Origin: Tillus elongatus
Lineage: Eukaryota; Arthropoda; Insecta; Coleoptera; Cleridae
Direction: 5' to 3'
Length of the DNA stretch: 64,000 nucleotides
Assembly (NCBI GenBank): GCA_964006375.1
Contig: OZ023265.1
Span: forward strand, 154,730,547-154,794,546
Both the position numbers and the translations under genes were made by a program. Below are positions 1-11,633 of the stretch, one piece after another. The notes beneath the pieces were generated by a model. That model was given only the letters and a program-made list of their open reading frames with translations. It was not told the origin of the DNA and ran no database searches. The stretch's first letter is position 1. Every line of letters starts with the position of its first letter.

Positions 1-130
1 TTCTGGGAGAGTAGATTATCACAGCTATGTGGATGTTATGATTCAATTTGCAGCACTATTTTTAGCCCCTTAATATTTCTGTTTGTTGAATCAGGCTGCA
101 GTGGAAACTTTCGAGAGCATTTTGACGTAA
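1..130 (-). repeat. Edge fragment of the dispersed tandem-array repeat family
   Basis: Read on the minus strand, the first ~60 bases (gtgctgcaaattgaatcataac followed by a match to 'ccacatagctgtgataatc') match the sequences at 20336-20395 and 44955-45010, which introduce the ~300-360-bp repeat units there. This is therefore a third, truncated and inverted copy of that family, cut by the window edge. No coding capacity is visible. Confidence 0.6.
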
Positions 131-440
131 AGTAACTTTTAGAGTGACAGACGCATACGAAATGGAGTTTTTTTTCAAATAAATATATTAATGAGGCTGA
201 ACGAGGTCAGACCATTATAAAGTCGTATACAAAAACGGACTAAAACACGACGTTTAAAAGTCCACCTAAAACCCTATATAAAACAATCTGAACGTAGTTC
301 GCGAGTTCTAGGATCGAATTTGTATAAAACTCACTTACTCTAACTCCATGGTTAATCTAGAAGCTTCTATTTTGGTACATGCAAAATTTTTGACAAAGGC
401 AACAGCTTACACAACAGCTACTTACACAGACACACACACA

Positions 441-444
<4 letters not shown>

Positions 445-537
<93 letters not shown>
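445..537. repeat. (TA)n microsatellite, ~93 bp, preceded by a short (CA)n
   Basis: An uninterrupted TA dinucleotide tract preceded by acacacacac. The flanks (acaatttta on the right, cagacacac on the left) do not match the TA-HINE arms, so this tract looks free-standing. Isoleucine-tyrosine open frames through it are artefacts of the repeat. Confidence 0.9.
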
Positions 538-538
<1 letters not shown>

Positions 539-2554
539 CAATTTTAACGGCCAATAATGTCAGTTTTACATATAAAAATTCGCTAATAAAACGCGCAACG
601 CCAATTTTGTCATATACTTGCATCTCGTAAGAGCATAACGATTTTTCTTGTCGATTTTATTATAATGTCATTCGGTTGCCTCCTCTATATTTTTCCCCTT
701 CGAATGGAATACAAAACGATACAATATCCTTGCTGAGACAGACATTTTATCTATTCCGATAATGATGTTGACACAGAATACAGAACACGAAGGGAACATT
801 CTTATAGCACAATCACAAAGTAACTAGAACTGATTTATTCCGTACATCAAATCGCATTTACCATATTCCGCTTTTACTTTAACAACATGAACAAACAAAC
901 TGAATAATGGTCTACTTTATGGCTCTGTTCATTTTTCTTTGTGAAAGTATTTGACTTGGAGACGTATTCATCAAAGCGCAAACTTATGCCATAAAGTGTT
1001 ATATAAGTAGTCGCGTTCGTTACATTGTGTTTTAACGATCATCGAATAATGTCGGACATTTCAACAATGTCTCAGAATTTGTTATGGGATTTAATGCAAA
1101 CATCTATTAGGTAACAAACCGCCAATCCAAATCCGAATAGCAATTAAATAACGAAAATATTTATATATTTCTTCATAGTGCCAAAGTAGTAATTAGTAAT
1201 ATAACAAATAAAAACAAAATACCTGAAGAAATGATTCGCAAAATTGTCCGATTCTAGCGCACTCACAAAATAGCACAATAAGCTAAGGTCTCAAGATTCT
1301 CAAGATGATATGATGGGACCTCTATTGTACCCGTTGTACTTGAAATAATTTACAAACTCCAAATAACTTGTAAACGGGATATCGTAGATTATTTTTGTTA
1401 CAGGTTAAATAGAGTTGAAACTGTGGATAGGACCTGGCCATATTGTGTGTGGTAAAACGAGTGCTCTTGCACAATATTTTTATAGGGCTCATGAATAATA
1501 AAAAGGGGTTATAGTTTTGAACTCTAAAAGTATATTCTAATTGCAATGTAAAGTTTAAATTTCAATAACTGAATATGAACATCATTACAAAATCATAGAT
1601 ACGTGCAAAAAATGTTAAATATTTCTTCAGATGCTGGAATAATTTTGAACCGTTCTGTCGTCATCCAACGTACTTGATGAGTGGTTAAACGTATCAACAG
1701 CATGGCTGATGGCTTTTGTAATGGCCAATTCAAAACTATCTCTAAATCTATCAGAAAAAAAAAATCTAGTCTGACAGTCGACACCACATTGATTTCTGAT
1801 AAAAATTTGTTGAAAACAATCCACTCAATTCATCGCTAAATGTCTGTACAATCAAATCAAGTTTGTGTGGCAGTGTAAGGAAGAAAGAAAAAACGTTAAT
1901 GAAACATTTCATCTGCGGTATTACTGTCGTATTAAAAGCGTTATTTCTCGATTGTCAGTTATCGTAATCGCCACTCGCCGATATAATCACGTACCAGAAA
2001 ACTTCTACTATGTGCTTCTGTATTCCGGGGAGACGAGAAAGAGTGGAACTGTCAATTTTTAGCGTGGTCTAGCGGATAGCAAATGACGTTAGAATGGAAG
2101 GCTTGTAGATGTTGTGTGTTAAATAGAAAAACCCTCAAGAGCGCGACGACGTTATCTTCGTTTGCTGTTCGATGGTGGCGGTTAGAATTCCAAATCCGAA
2201 TCAGGACCTTAATGTCTGTTCGAATCGGGGAAATTGAAACTTTGTTATATCCAGTGAACGGAAGGGGAATGACATTGATTTATGTACACGCGACAGACAA
2301 GCCTGGTGACTTTGAAATGTGCCCTCTCATATCGTTTTTTATCTGAGCAAAGGAGTTTGTGAAAAAAGAAACACTGGCGATAAATCGAGTAAACTGTTGA
2401 GATCTCAAAGTCGAAGGCGATTTATTTCTCGGAAAGATGCCGCCATTAAATCGCAAAAGCTTACCTTACTACAGATAAGACTCAGGGATTATGATTACGT
2501 AACTTGAACTCAGAAATGAGATTTTGTACGTATTTAATTTAACATCGATTTACT
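538..2554. other. Low-complexity AT-rich stretch without recognised genes
   Basis: I see no recognisable protein motif, RNA gene or repeat end here. A stretch near 2060-2130 (gtggtctagcggatagc) resembles the A-box half of a tRNA-derived head but lacks a B box and is not called. Confidence 0.4.
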
Positions 2555-2605
2555 TCGGCGACTATGACCAATCAACGACGCCAGTTCGCATTTTTTTTTA
2601 GTTAC
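2555..2605 (-). repeat. Degenerate SINE tail fragment
   Basis: The plus-strand text 'cggcgactatgaccaatcaac gacgcc' corresponds in reverse to the SINE end (gcgtcggtgattggccatag followed by a T/A-run) seen at 3030-3071 and 23340-23385. Only ~45 bp are recognisable. Confidence 0.45.
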
Positions 2606-2758
2606 GAACACAAAACAGCACATTTGTGTTGGTAATAAGTTCTACAATTAATTACATAAAATTACATATGATTTTGAGGTTAACTTAAATTGATACTGTC
2701 CAATACTTTAGAAAATAACACTGTATAACTGAAAACTGTTTTCACTACGTGAAGATTG

Positions 2759-3071
2759 AGAGCCTCGGTGTTTCAGTGGTAAGGACGTGTACCTCTGAAT
2801 CGAGGGGTACCGGGTTCGATTCCCAGGGTTTCCCTTTCACTTTTTCAGTACATACTGTACAATTAACTTCAACCAAGGTTGTGGCATTGTATTTGAGTAA
2901 ATTGAATGTCTGCCGTCGGTACCGCGTCCATGCGATGTTGGACACGTTAAAGATCCCTATTCTCCTTACAGAAAGCAGGGGTTCGGCAAACTTTCCAGAA
3001 TAATGAGGTAAAAGTGCTCACTGGCGTCGGTTATTGGCCATAGTAGCAAGAATAGACCGACGTTAAAAAAA
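2759..3071 (+). repeat. tRNA-derived SINE, near full length
   Basis: The 5' ~67 bp read as a tRNA-like head with an A-box-like region (gtttcagtggtaaggacg) and a strong B box (gggttcgattcc), the internal promoter for RNA polymerase III. The body includes the conserved block 'gacacgttaaagatccc' and a 3' part 'ctggcgtcggttattggcc', ending in an A-run. The same head-body-tail order is found at 23047-23400 (+), 4836-5170 (-) and 55190-55500 (-). No protein is encoded; SINEs rely on a LINE reverse transcriptase for retrotransposition. Confidence 0.8.
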
Positions 3072-3088
3072 TAAGTGATGAGCACTGA

Positions 3089-3335
3089 TAAGTACACTTT
3101 AGAACCCAAATCACCACAACACATTTGAAAAACCTCAAGATCAGTTCAGTAATCAAGTTGGCGTCATCAGGGGTTAAATAATTATTTTTTATGAGATGAC
3201 GTAAATTTTGAAAAACCTAGCGATCGTTTCAATAACCAATTTCTGATGACGCTAACTTGGTTAGTAAAACAATGGTCAGGTTTTTTAAAATGTGTTGTGG
3301 TGATTTGGGTTCTGCAAGTGTACTTACGAAAGCTG
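3089..3335. repeat. Palindromic pair of PLE 3' ends (head-to-head)
   Basis: Two copies of the PLE 3' terminal segment face away from each other: the minus-strand copy runs 3175 to 3089 and the plus-strand copy 3240 to 3335. Each runs from a CTGATGACGC motif to 'gtgatttgggttct' and 'gtgtactta'. The same segment ends the PLE copies at 13043-13136 and 62079-62165. The motif CTGATGA-hairpin-GAAAC resembles a hammerhead ribozyme core; here the second arm reads AAAAC, so it is imperfect. A second such palindrome is at 19766-19975. Confidence 0.65.
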
Positions 3336-3415
3336 TTTTGTCCCTTTGATAAATGTATTTTTAGGCACATTGTAAATCTTTACATCCGATTTAGGTTATT
3401 GAACCTATTCTTAAT

Positions 3416-3546
3416 TAGTAAATTTTTATTAAAAAAAATTCGCTAATAGAGAGGTATCGATGGTGAGACTTTGCAAAATTTTTTTCAAATGAGCGCGAAC
3501 TAGGACCCCTAGAACCCATATCCGGGGTCAGTTTGAATTTTTATAT

Positions 3547-3618
<72 letters not shown>

Positions 3619-4044
3619 ATGTATGCCTTTCTTTTATTAATGGCTTGGATGAATTCGTTAGTCAGGAAAATAGGACGTGGTTTTCCGGGAAAATTTTGAT
3701 TTTCTTTCAAAAAAAGGTTTTTCTCTGAAAATTTCAAAGCTGTTTTAATGAAATTTTACGTATATATTGCCTTAAGAGAGACCTTATTACGTACCAAAAT
3801 TCAACTTTATAAGTTTATAGAAAATCGACTTATTACATTTTAAATTTTCTTTCGAAAAAAATTTTTTCCCCGAAAATTACAAAGTTATTTTAATGAAATT
3901 TGGTGGATCTCTTGCCTTAGGAGAGGCCTTACTACACACCAAATTCAAACTTTCTAAGTTTATAGAAAATTGAGTTATTGAAATTTGAAGCATTTAATAA
4001 AAATTGACTACCATAACGCACTTGCTGCGTCCCGTTAGTTTTTT
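3416..4044 (+). mobile_element. TA-HINE copy (non-autonomous, (TA)n-bearing), essentially complete
   Basis: The left end (aaaattcgctaatagagagg, then tatcgatggtgagacttt) is followed by a unique arm with 'ccgaactag'-like and 'catatccggggtcagtt' blocks, a (TA)n/(TATG)n tract at 3550-3627, then a right arm with 'ggcttggatgaattcgttag' and 'accttattacgtacc'. The right end is 'actaccataacgcacttgc' then tgcgtcccg and a T-run. The inverted ends and the hairpin ACGCA/TGCGT resemble Helentron-associated INE elements. The right arm contains an internal duplication of the ~110-bp 'tttctttcgaaaaaa...gcctta' block. No ORF is present. Confidence 0.75.
3550..3627. repeat. (TA)n then (TATG)n inside a TA-HINE
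   Basis: TA dinucleotide run followed by a short tatg run, at the standard internal position between the left and right arms of the element. Confidence 0.9.
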
Positions 4045-4049
4045 TCTAA

Positions 4050-4474
4050 TCTCGAAGTGTTTTCTGTGAGAAGAATAGGGATTTTAAACGTTTCGCAACA
4101 TATTAAAGTGCACAAGATCGGATTCTTACACCCGCTCAGAAGAGTACAACGGGCAGATATTTAACCGCTTAAACACTACAGTATGTACTTAAAGATAAAA
4201 AAAATAGGGACGCAGCAAGTGCGTTATGGTAGTGAATTTTCATTAAATGCTTCAAATTTCATTAACTCAGTTTTCTTTCAACTTAGAAAATTGAATTTTG
4301 GTATGTAGTAAGATCCTTCCCAAGGCAACAGAACCACCAAATTTCATTAAAATACATTTGGGAGAAAAAAATTGTCCGATGTTCCTGACTAACGAACTCA
4401 TACAAGCCATCAATAAAAGAAAGGTACTTGCAGAGTTTCATCCAAATCGGATAATCATTTTTTGAGTTAACGGT

Positions 4475-4566
<92 letters not shown>

Positions 4567-4774
4567 TATAAAAACTGACCCCGAATATGGGTTCTAGGGG
4601 TCCTTGTTCGCGCTCATTTGAACAAAATTTTGAAAAGTCTTACCATTGATACCTCTCCATTATTGAATTTTTTTGAATAAAAATTCACTAAAATTCGCCC
4701 ATGGTCCTACTGTGATTTGAATCCACGACCCTTGGTTTCGGGGGTATACGTTCTTATCACTAACCTACCGAGGC
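4050..4774 (-). repeat. Degenerate SINE interrupted by a TA-HINE
   Basis: The minus-strand tRNA-like head (A box and B box ggattcaaatc) lies at 4700-4774, and a diverged SINE body at 4050-4203 (recognisable blocks 'cagtatgtact' and 'gggattttaaacgtt'). Between them sits the TA-HINE at 4205-4691. The order implies the SINE was present first and was split by insertion. The SINE is the same family as 4836-5170, which lies just to its right in the same orientation. Confidence 0.6.
4205..4691 (-). mobile_element. TA-HINE copy, inverted relative to the 3416-4044 copy
   Basis: On the plus strand it begins with gggacgcagcaagtgcgtta (reverse of the family 3' end) and ends with 'aaaaattcactaaa'. It holds an 86-bp (TA)n at 4477-4562. 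It is inserted in a SINE. With the neighbouring plus-strand copy it forms a large inverted repeat separated by ~160 bp. Confidence 0.75.
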
Positions 4775-4835
4775 TGCAGAAATGAGATTTCAATGTATCT
4801 AATGTAAGTAGTTGCTAAATCTAATATGGATTTCT

Positions 4836-5170
4836 TTTTTTTTTTGTCGGCCTATTACCGTCATATGGCCAACCACCGACGCCAGCGAGCAGTGTCGTCT
4901 CACTATCCTGGAAGTTTTGTCGAACATCTGTCTTTCTGTGAGTAGGGTAAGGATCTTTAACGTGTCCAACACCACATGGACACGGGACCGACGGCTTTAC
5001 ACCCCATCCGAAGGGCGATATATGCAGCCATTCAACTGGCTATACAATGTCACAACCTCGGTTGGTGTTAATTTTTTCATGCAGTATGTACTGAAAAAGT
5101 AAAAGGGGAACCCCTGAGAACCGTACCCAGTACCCTTCGGTTCACATGCACACTCCTAGACCACCGAGGC
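4836..5170 (-). repeat. tRNA-derived SINE, near full length
   Basis: Read on the minus strand: a head gcctcggtggtctaggag with a weakened B box, the body block 'gacacgttaaagatcc', the segment 'cgctggcgtcggtggttggcc', and an A-run at the plus-strand left side (4836-4846). An open frame across the plus strand of this copy has no family resemblance and is treated as chance. Confidence 0.75.
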
Positions 5171-5504
5171 TTTAAGATTTTACCTGCAAAGAACAGTAAG
5201 CTTTAAGTTGCTAAGTTTTCCATCTAGAGAATTTTCGTTACAAAAATTCGCTTGTGTCGACATTATAATTTAAAATACTTTTTATGTAAGTTGCTTTCGC
5301 ATGGTGCATGCCAATTCTTTTTTTTTTTTTTTGAGTAAAGAGAAAAGAAATTAGTAGCATTTAAATAGATAAATTTTTGGTCGCACTAGAAGTCAAAAAG
5401 GATGCAGATTAAAAATATTTGGTGTGGTAAACCAATATTAAATGTTAAAGTCCAAAATTAAGGTTATTTGTCGAAAAATAACATAAATTATAAGTGAAAT
5501 TTTT

Positions 5505-6076
<572 letters not shown>

Positions 6077-6079
6077 AAG

Positions 6080-7030
6080 CACGTCAACCAATGACAGATT
6101 CCATAATAAAAGTGGGTTATGGAGATCAAATATTGCAAGAAGACTGTTTTACTGCAAGGTTCTAAATTTCTGTTTTAGCTGCTTTAATTCATGAATTGTT
6201 AATTTTATTTAATTAAAAGTAAAATAGTATGAGAAAGTTTGTATTCTCTAAGAATAAGTTTTATCTACTTTCTGTTTTCGATGTTGGTATTGAGGGCAAT
6301 AAATCGAGGATACATGGGACCTATTTACACTACCTATTTTTCTTCTAGTAGAGCTACCAAATGACAATTTACTTACAAAAGATGGAAGAAAAAAGTGCAC
6401 ACAGGCGTTCATTCAGACGGGATAACCAACCCTTTAGAAATGTCCCCAATGTATCTATTCCTACTTTCCTCGTATTGTGTTAGATGTGTGTGTAACGCAG
6501 TTGTTTTGCATATCTTAATCTGCACGGATACATACCATTGGCACAATCTGACCCGTGGGGCGACATAAAAACAGAAATTTGCAGCCCTTCTCACAACACC
6601 ATAACACTCTAGCGACGAGGCAAATGGAACGGTGGCTATACTAGGGCTAACGTTATAGTTTTCGTTAAATGTAACTGGGGACGTTGGTTCTTTTTGCACG
6701 GCGTCTAACTGACTAGGCGTCTCGAGGCCACCCAGACGTCATTTATGTGCTGTTGCTCCACAACACTATTGTGTTGTCCTTACGCGGGCTTTACGGTTAA
6801 TTTTTTGCCCCATTATACTGCTTCAAGTGGTTGGATTGTTTATCGGGGATTTCGATCCAATTATACCTAGAGATTTATGGGAAATGTGACGATTTCCAAT
6901 ACGAAATAACGTTATTCTCGTAATGCTTGTTGTCATGGTTAGAGATTTGATAACATTTGGTATATCCATCAATTTGGCAACAGCATTTACACTGATTGCC
7001 TTCCCATGTCCAATTGCAAGAAAAGTAAAA
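6080..7030. other. Stretch without recognised features
   Basis: Mixed-composition sequence. An open frame on the minus strand at 6409-6699 (96 residues) has no motif I recognise and no supporting context, so it is not annotated as a gene. Confidence 0.35.
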
Positions 7031-7035
7031 GAAGT

Positions 7036-7300
7036 ACGACGTAGCAAGTACAAGGTTATCTTATCTTATTTTAGTGAATTTTCATATAAAAGGTTAACTC
7101 ACCAGGACATCGCGACTTTTGAATTTAAAAAACTTTACTATGTTACAAGATATATACGCCATATTTTCCAGGAAAAATTGATTTGATATTCTTGGCTAGC
7201 GAACCTATCCAAGCGCCTTACAACGGGAAGGCTCCTGCCAAATTTCATCAAAATATTTATTCTTTGTGTCATCAATGTTTTTTTAAAATAGAGTACTTCA
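7036..7300 (-). mobile_element. Very degenerate TA-HINE remnant
   Basis: The minus-strand family end is suggested by 'cgacgtagcaagtac' followed by 'ttagtgaattttcat', and a right-arm block by 'ggctagcgaacctatccaag' and 'gccaaatttcatcaaaat'. Homology is patchy and the boundary is uncertain. Confidence 0.4.
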
Positions 7301-7414
7301 AAAGCTCCACATCCTGTTATGCAATATTTTAAGATTTGCTTTTTCCATAGCCTACTACGATAACAAAAAAAGACCCCAAAAATGAATAAAACATATTAGG
7401 CAATTTTTACTAAT

Positions 7415-7422
<8 letters not shown>

Positions 7423-7490
<68 letters not shown>
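7423..7490. repeat. (TA)n microsatellite
   Basis: TA run of ~68 bp lying between two degenerate TA-HINE remnants; probably once internal to one of them. Confidence 0.85.
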
Positions 7491-7494
<4 letters not shown>

Positions 7495-7510
7495 TTAGTG
7501 TAATGTAATA

Positions 7511-7710
7511 CAAAAAATCGGGACGCAGCAAATGCGTTATAGTAGCGAATTTTTATAAGAATTGTACACAATTATTATACGGCATATTAGTAAAGTTAAC
7601 AATTTAAACTTACACAGACCTTAAAGATCCATTTTGGAGGTCCTAGTACGCGCACATTTAATAATTCTTTGGAAAGTGTTGCCATCGATTTCTCTCTTTA
7701 TAAAAAACAA
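7511..7710 (-). mobile_element. Degenerate TA-HINE lacking (TA)n
   Basis: Starts on the plus strand with 'cgggacgcagcaaatgcgtt' then a tagtagcgaattttta match, continues to 'ggaggtcctagtacgcgc' and 'gttgccatcgatttctctct', the reverse of the family left end. Most of the right arm is missing. Confidence 0.55.
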
Positions 7711-8111
7711 AGAATGTTGTGTTCTAACTCCTTTTGAGAGAAATGCCCAAAACTCAATTTTCTTTGAAGCTCAAGAACTAAATTTTGCTATATCTGTGGA
7801 TAGGGTAAGTCTCTTTAAAATAATCTTGTATTACAAATTTCATTATAGCTATACAAAAGATTTCCAGAAGGAAACTTAATTCATATTTTGAAAAGTAAAG
7901 TATCTACCAAATTATAAACGTAGCAGTTATTTTTCCTTATTCATACATTCATGCAAGCTGGATTCGATCATACAACCTTCTGCGTTTCTAACTGTGTTGT
8001 TTTGTGGAGTTTAAGTTTCTATTTGTGATTGCCGGGTTTCGTTATGAAACTGTTTCACATAATATTACCCAGCATTATTACCTAATTAAGTATTGTAAAT
8101 TAAATCACAAT

Positions 8112-8691
8112 ATTTTTTATCGTGAATCATTACGGAAAATTATTTTAAAAGTAGAAGTCTATTGTTAGACTCCATGGCCTACTGCTTTTTGAACACTTTT
8201 TTTGTCATTTGTTTTCTGTTATTGGATTTAATAGCCTACTGTCGTCAAAACTGGTTTTCGCAAAATTGTCAGTGCAATTACAAGATTTCTCAAGCATGTT
8301 GTACATCATTGGAAAACTTTTTTCACAGGCTATTACATGAGCAAAAAATCCAATGTGGCTGCCATAATAAAAACAAACGTTGATACGTGTAGCTCAAAAT
8401 CAAATGACAATCCAAAGTTGAGAATAGTACAAAAAGATTACTCTGTAAAACGGGTCCTGATAGTGTGCAAGTCTTAGACATGTCAGGTTAACGCCTACTT
8501 AGATATTGAAGAAAAACAAATCGACAAATTTGTTTTTTTTTAATAACTCGAAAACGAAAAGAGGCAGGGCAAAATACAAGTCATATTTGGAACGAGCATG
8601 AAATTATACAAAACATTGATAACTTAACCGTCTCCCTATCTCTAATAGTAACGGAGATAGTAATACATTCCCTTCAAGTTGGGACACACTG
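8112..8691 (-). repeat. Dispersed repeat with a mariner-like terminal sequence (copy 1)
   Basis: This segment is an inverted, diverged copy of 28487-29040. The shared end reads CAGYGTGTCCCAA next to TA, a common form of mariner-type termini. Shared internal blocks include 'gtaatagcctgtgaaaa' and 'catgtctaagacttgcac' (in the sense of the other copy). The opposite ends lose similarity abruptly after a 'gataaaaaat' run, so at least one end is truncated. No coding capacity. Confidence 0.65.
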
Positions 8692-9259
8692 TACAATCTA
8701 CCCTATAAAAAGTAGGTTTAAACCTAGAGAATACTTATATATTTAGTATGGAACGGTTTCGGCAAGCGAGGGCGACAACAGTTGATGAATTACCGTATCA
8801 AGTTGTAACAGAAAAACCTCGGCTAAACAAACTCAACAGATCAATTAAAGATTGTAACTTTTCTTGACAACCAACGTCAACAGTTGCAGAAAACATGACT
8901 TTCTAGTAACTTTTACGTTATAAAAGTTTAAAAAAATGCCGAGGCATAACGCATTTATAAATGTAGAACTGCGAGATATGATTTATATGCTCAAGTCAGT
9001 TATAATGGCCGTTCCGCAACCAGAAGATATTTAGACCTGTACCCAAGCAGGCAGCCAGATCATAACATTTTTCAAAAACTTTTTATTCGATTGGAGAAAA
9101 CGGGTGAATTTGTTCCTAAGCATAGATTTGGTCGTCCAAAGATGGTAAATGTTCAGCGGGCATAAAATTTTAGTGCGTCTAGCGGAGAATCCTGAAATAA
9201 GCACCAGGCGCAGCAAGAGGGGTAAATAAAACTACAATCCTCAAAATTCTTCATGCTAA

Positions 9260-9372
9260 AGGACTTTGTCCGTGAGACTTTACCCCTGTTCACAATTTGT
9301 TGTCTAATGATCTACCTGAGAGTTCCTTTTGTAACTTTTTAATAGAGAAACAGGGCAATTAAGCCGCATTTT
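9260..9372 (+). repeat. 113-bp direct repeat, left copy (target-site duplication)
   Basis: Identical in length to 9740-9852 with about nine differences. The two copies exactly flank the inserted PLE fragment and repeat the same part of the transposase pseudogene, as expected of a long target-site duplication. Confidence 0.75.
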
Positions 9373-9739
9373 AATCTTAAATACGTTGATCAAACCAAGA
9401 GAAACATAGCCACCAGATTTCGTAAACATCTCGCACACTTACTTTATAGTACGGTAGACATATATGTGGCACAACATATATGGGATAATAATCACCACAT
9501 TGACAACCAAAATTTGAAACTTGTCAAAAATGTTATACATCAAACTATGCTTGATGCTTTTGAAAGCGTTTATATATCAAGGTCGATTAAGGACAAAACG
9601 CCATTCAATCGTGCGGCACCTTTGATTTCAAGCCGTTTATTTTCACTTTGCACTTGACCAGCTAAACACTCATAATCTGTCTGACGGAATACAAAATTAT
9701 TGTCAATAACTCGGCCGGTCTATACAGATACTAGGCTCT
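9373..9739 (+). mobile_element. PLE fragment (end of GIY-YIG domain and C-terminus)
   Basis: Encodes a segment like KYVDQTKRNIATRFRKHLAH, then VAQHIWDNNHH and the conserved C-terminus KLVKNVIHQTMLDAFESVYI to SSRLFSLCT, ending at the same stop as the PLE copies at 12434 and 61498. It stops at 'actaggctcta', short of the 3' UTR and ribozyme-like end present in the longer copies, so both ends are truncated. It sits inside a transposase pseudogene. Confidence 0.75.
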
Positions 9740-9852
9740 AGGACTTTGTCAGTGAGACTTTACCCCTGTCCACAATTTGTTGCCTAATTACCTACCTGCG
9801 AGTTCCTTTTGTAACTTTTCAATAGAGAAACAGGGTAATGAAGCCGCATTTT
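9740..9852 (+). repeat. 113-bp direct repeat, right copy
   Basis: Right partner of the 9260-9372 duplication; ~8% diverged from it with no length change. The transposase frame continues from here into the FTDEATF block. Confidence 0.75.
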
Positions 9853-10061
9853 TAAACAGGGTTGTGTTTACGGACGAGGCCACCTTTACCCGACGCGGTG
9901 TTTTTAACTGGGAAAACAATCACACTTGTGAACAAGAAAACCCGCATTTAATTATAGAAAGTAATTTTCAGCATGAATCTTCCATGAATATTTGGTTTGG
10001 CAGTGTCAATAACTTTATAGTAGGCCCATATGAACAACTAGCGCGACTAATCAATGTATAA

Positions 10062-11106
10062 GTGTGTATTTTTTTAAAAGTCAAGGGCTGAAATACCTAA
10101 TAAAATATTGTGTGTCCGAAGTTTAGACAAACGCTGCGATAGCTTCAAGGCAACTAATATTTTATCATTTGTCAACAGGCGCATATGGTGCATCGACCTA
10201 TCACTTTCAAAAGGGGTTATTATGAGTTTATTAATACACAGTTGTAGTGGACAGCGGGAAGTGTCCACTGTAAATGTCGAGAAAAGGCCACCCCTTGTTG
10301 AAGTAGCGGGAGTGGAAACGAACGATGCAAACAGACGCTTGTGCAGTAGAGTTTAATGAAGTTGCTCCTAGTCCATGAATGAATATGAATATGCAGCCCC
10401 TTTCAACAACATGCTCTACTATCTCTAGAACTGCTTCGTTCCACACTGTCCCTTTACTGTCTCTTGCAGTTCATTAAGGGAAGCAATTTTCATTATAATT
10501 CGATTTATAGTCTATCTATTGACCAATATCATCCCTCTGTTTGCACAACAGAATAATAAACTTTTTTTGTATGTTCTGGCTTCAAGGTGCACTCATTCAG
10601 CCACGGTCATTTTTATTTTCATTGGCTGTTTTGCAGACTATTTTTTACCCTTAGTGTATTATATACCTATATTACACATATGCACTTATATCTTACTACC
10701 ATTTACATTTTATCTATTTATATACCTAACCCAAGGACCAAAACCGGGACACTCGCTTCATGCCTTGGGGTCGTTCAAGACAACTTTATATAAACACGAA
10801 CAAGGTGACCACAGGTAAGGTTTGTGTACACATTAGGAAAGACATTAGGAATATTAGAATCTAAACATTAATTACTAAAACTCAGATTTACAAATATACA
10901 GCTTTAAATTATACGTAACTTAGTTATACATACTATGCACCCCAAATGGATAAAGAGCTCCTAATTTTATTAAACTACGTGATGAGTCTTACCGTCTTTT
11001 AATAAACTCTATGATTTTAGTTAGTATAGCTTTGTCTTTTTTAAAAGCAATATAGAGTAGCCAGGTGGTATCTATTAGTAATTGTACAGTGTAATATAGT
11101 GTAATT
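10062..11106. other. Stretch without recognised features
   Basis: Open frames here (for example 10519-10818 plus, with a run of hydrophobic residues) show no family motif. Nothing supports a gene. Confidence 0.35.
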
Positions 11107-11505
11107 GTATGAGGCCTATTATTTCAGCTATAGATTCTCCAACATATAATTTGGCAAAGTGGTTGTCAAACGAGTTTAAAAGCCTACCTATTAAACAAAA
11201 GTGTTGTTCGGTGCTAAATTCACTTGCTTTTATTAATGAAATTAAAGATTTTAAATTATTTGAAGGTGAGATTTTGATATCATTTGACGTGGCGTCATTA
11301 TTTCCTAGTGTACCCACAAAACAAACGCTGGAGTATTTGGAACAATTGTTAAAATTGAACAACATAAGTGAAGACGTCTGCAAATAATATTTAACTCTAA
11401 CTAGCCTTTGTATAAAACAATATAGTTTCCAATTTAACAATGAGTTTTTTGAACAAACTGAAGGCACGGCAATGGGCAATCTATTATGTCCTTTTATTGC
11501 AGACC

Positions 11506-11633
11506 TTTTAGTGAATTTTCATTAAGAAAATTCACTAATAGAGAGGTATAGATGGTGAGACTTTTGGAAAATTTCTTTTTATGAGTAGATTTGAGTCGGA
11601 TTTAAAAAATAAAAATGGGTCAGTTTGATTTAA
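11506..11633 (+). mobile_element. TA-HINE left-end fragment inside the PLE
   Basis: Begins 'ttttagtgaattttcattaa', continues 'aattcactaatagagaggta', then tagatggtgagactttt and a 'gggtcagtttgatt' block; it stops before any (TA)n. Only the left arm is present. Confidence 0.65.

Larger units (their letters stand above)
8936..10060 (+). pseudogene. Mariner-superfamily (Tc3-like) transposase pseudogene, split by a PLE fragment
   Basis: Starting from an ATG at 8936 the translation gives MPRHNAFINVELRDMI and, after a frameshift, NGRSATRRYLDLYP and TGEFVPKHRFGRPK, the N-terminal helix-turn-helix region typical of insect Tc3-like transposases. The catalytic region resumes after the insertion with VVFTDEATFTRRGVFNW, ENPHLI and NNFIVGPYE, which carries the first DDE/D aspartate. 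The later catalytic residues are absent. Several stops and frameshifts plus the insertion at 9373-9739 make it non-functional. Confidence 0.7.

Noticed and set aside
348..623. Long isoleucine-tyrosine frames on both strands
   Set aside because: They are simple translations of (TA)n and occur at every such tract; no real protein.
2049..2130. tRNA-like head (gtggtctagcgg)
   Set aside because: Only the A-box half is present; no B box or foldable cloverleaf.
4812..5102. 96-residue plus-strand frame with LTILEVLSNICLSVSRVRIF
   Set aside because: It is the antisense of a SINE; the same peptide pattern reappears at 23025-23402 because that is another SINE copy.
6409..6699. 96-residue minus-strand frame
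   Set aside because: No motif, no splice or promoter context, no second copy; length is within chance for this composition.
10430..10450. Possible terminus of the DD41D transposon (cgttccacactg)
   Set aside because: Only about 11 bases agree with the 341-bp repeat and the rest does not; probably chance.
10519..10818. 99-residue frame with hydrophobic stretches
   Set aside because: Hydrophobicity follows from T-rich codons; two overlapping frames are equally open and neither shows a family pattern.
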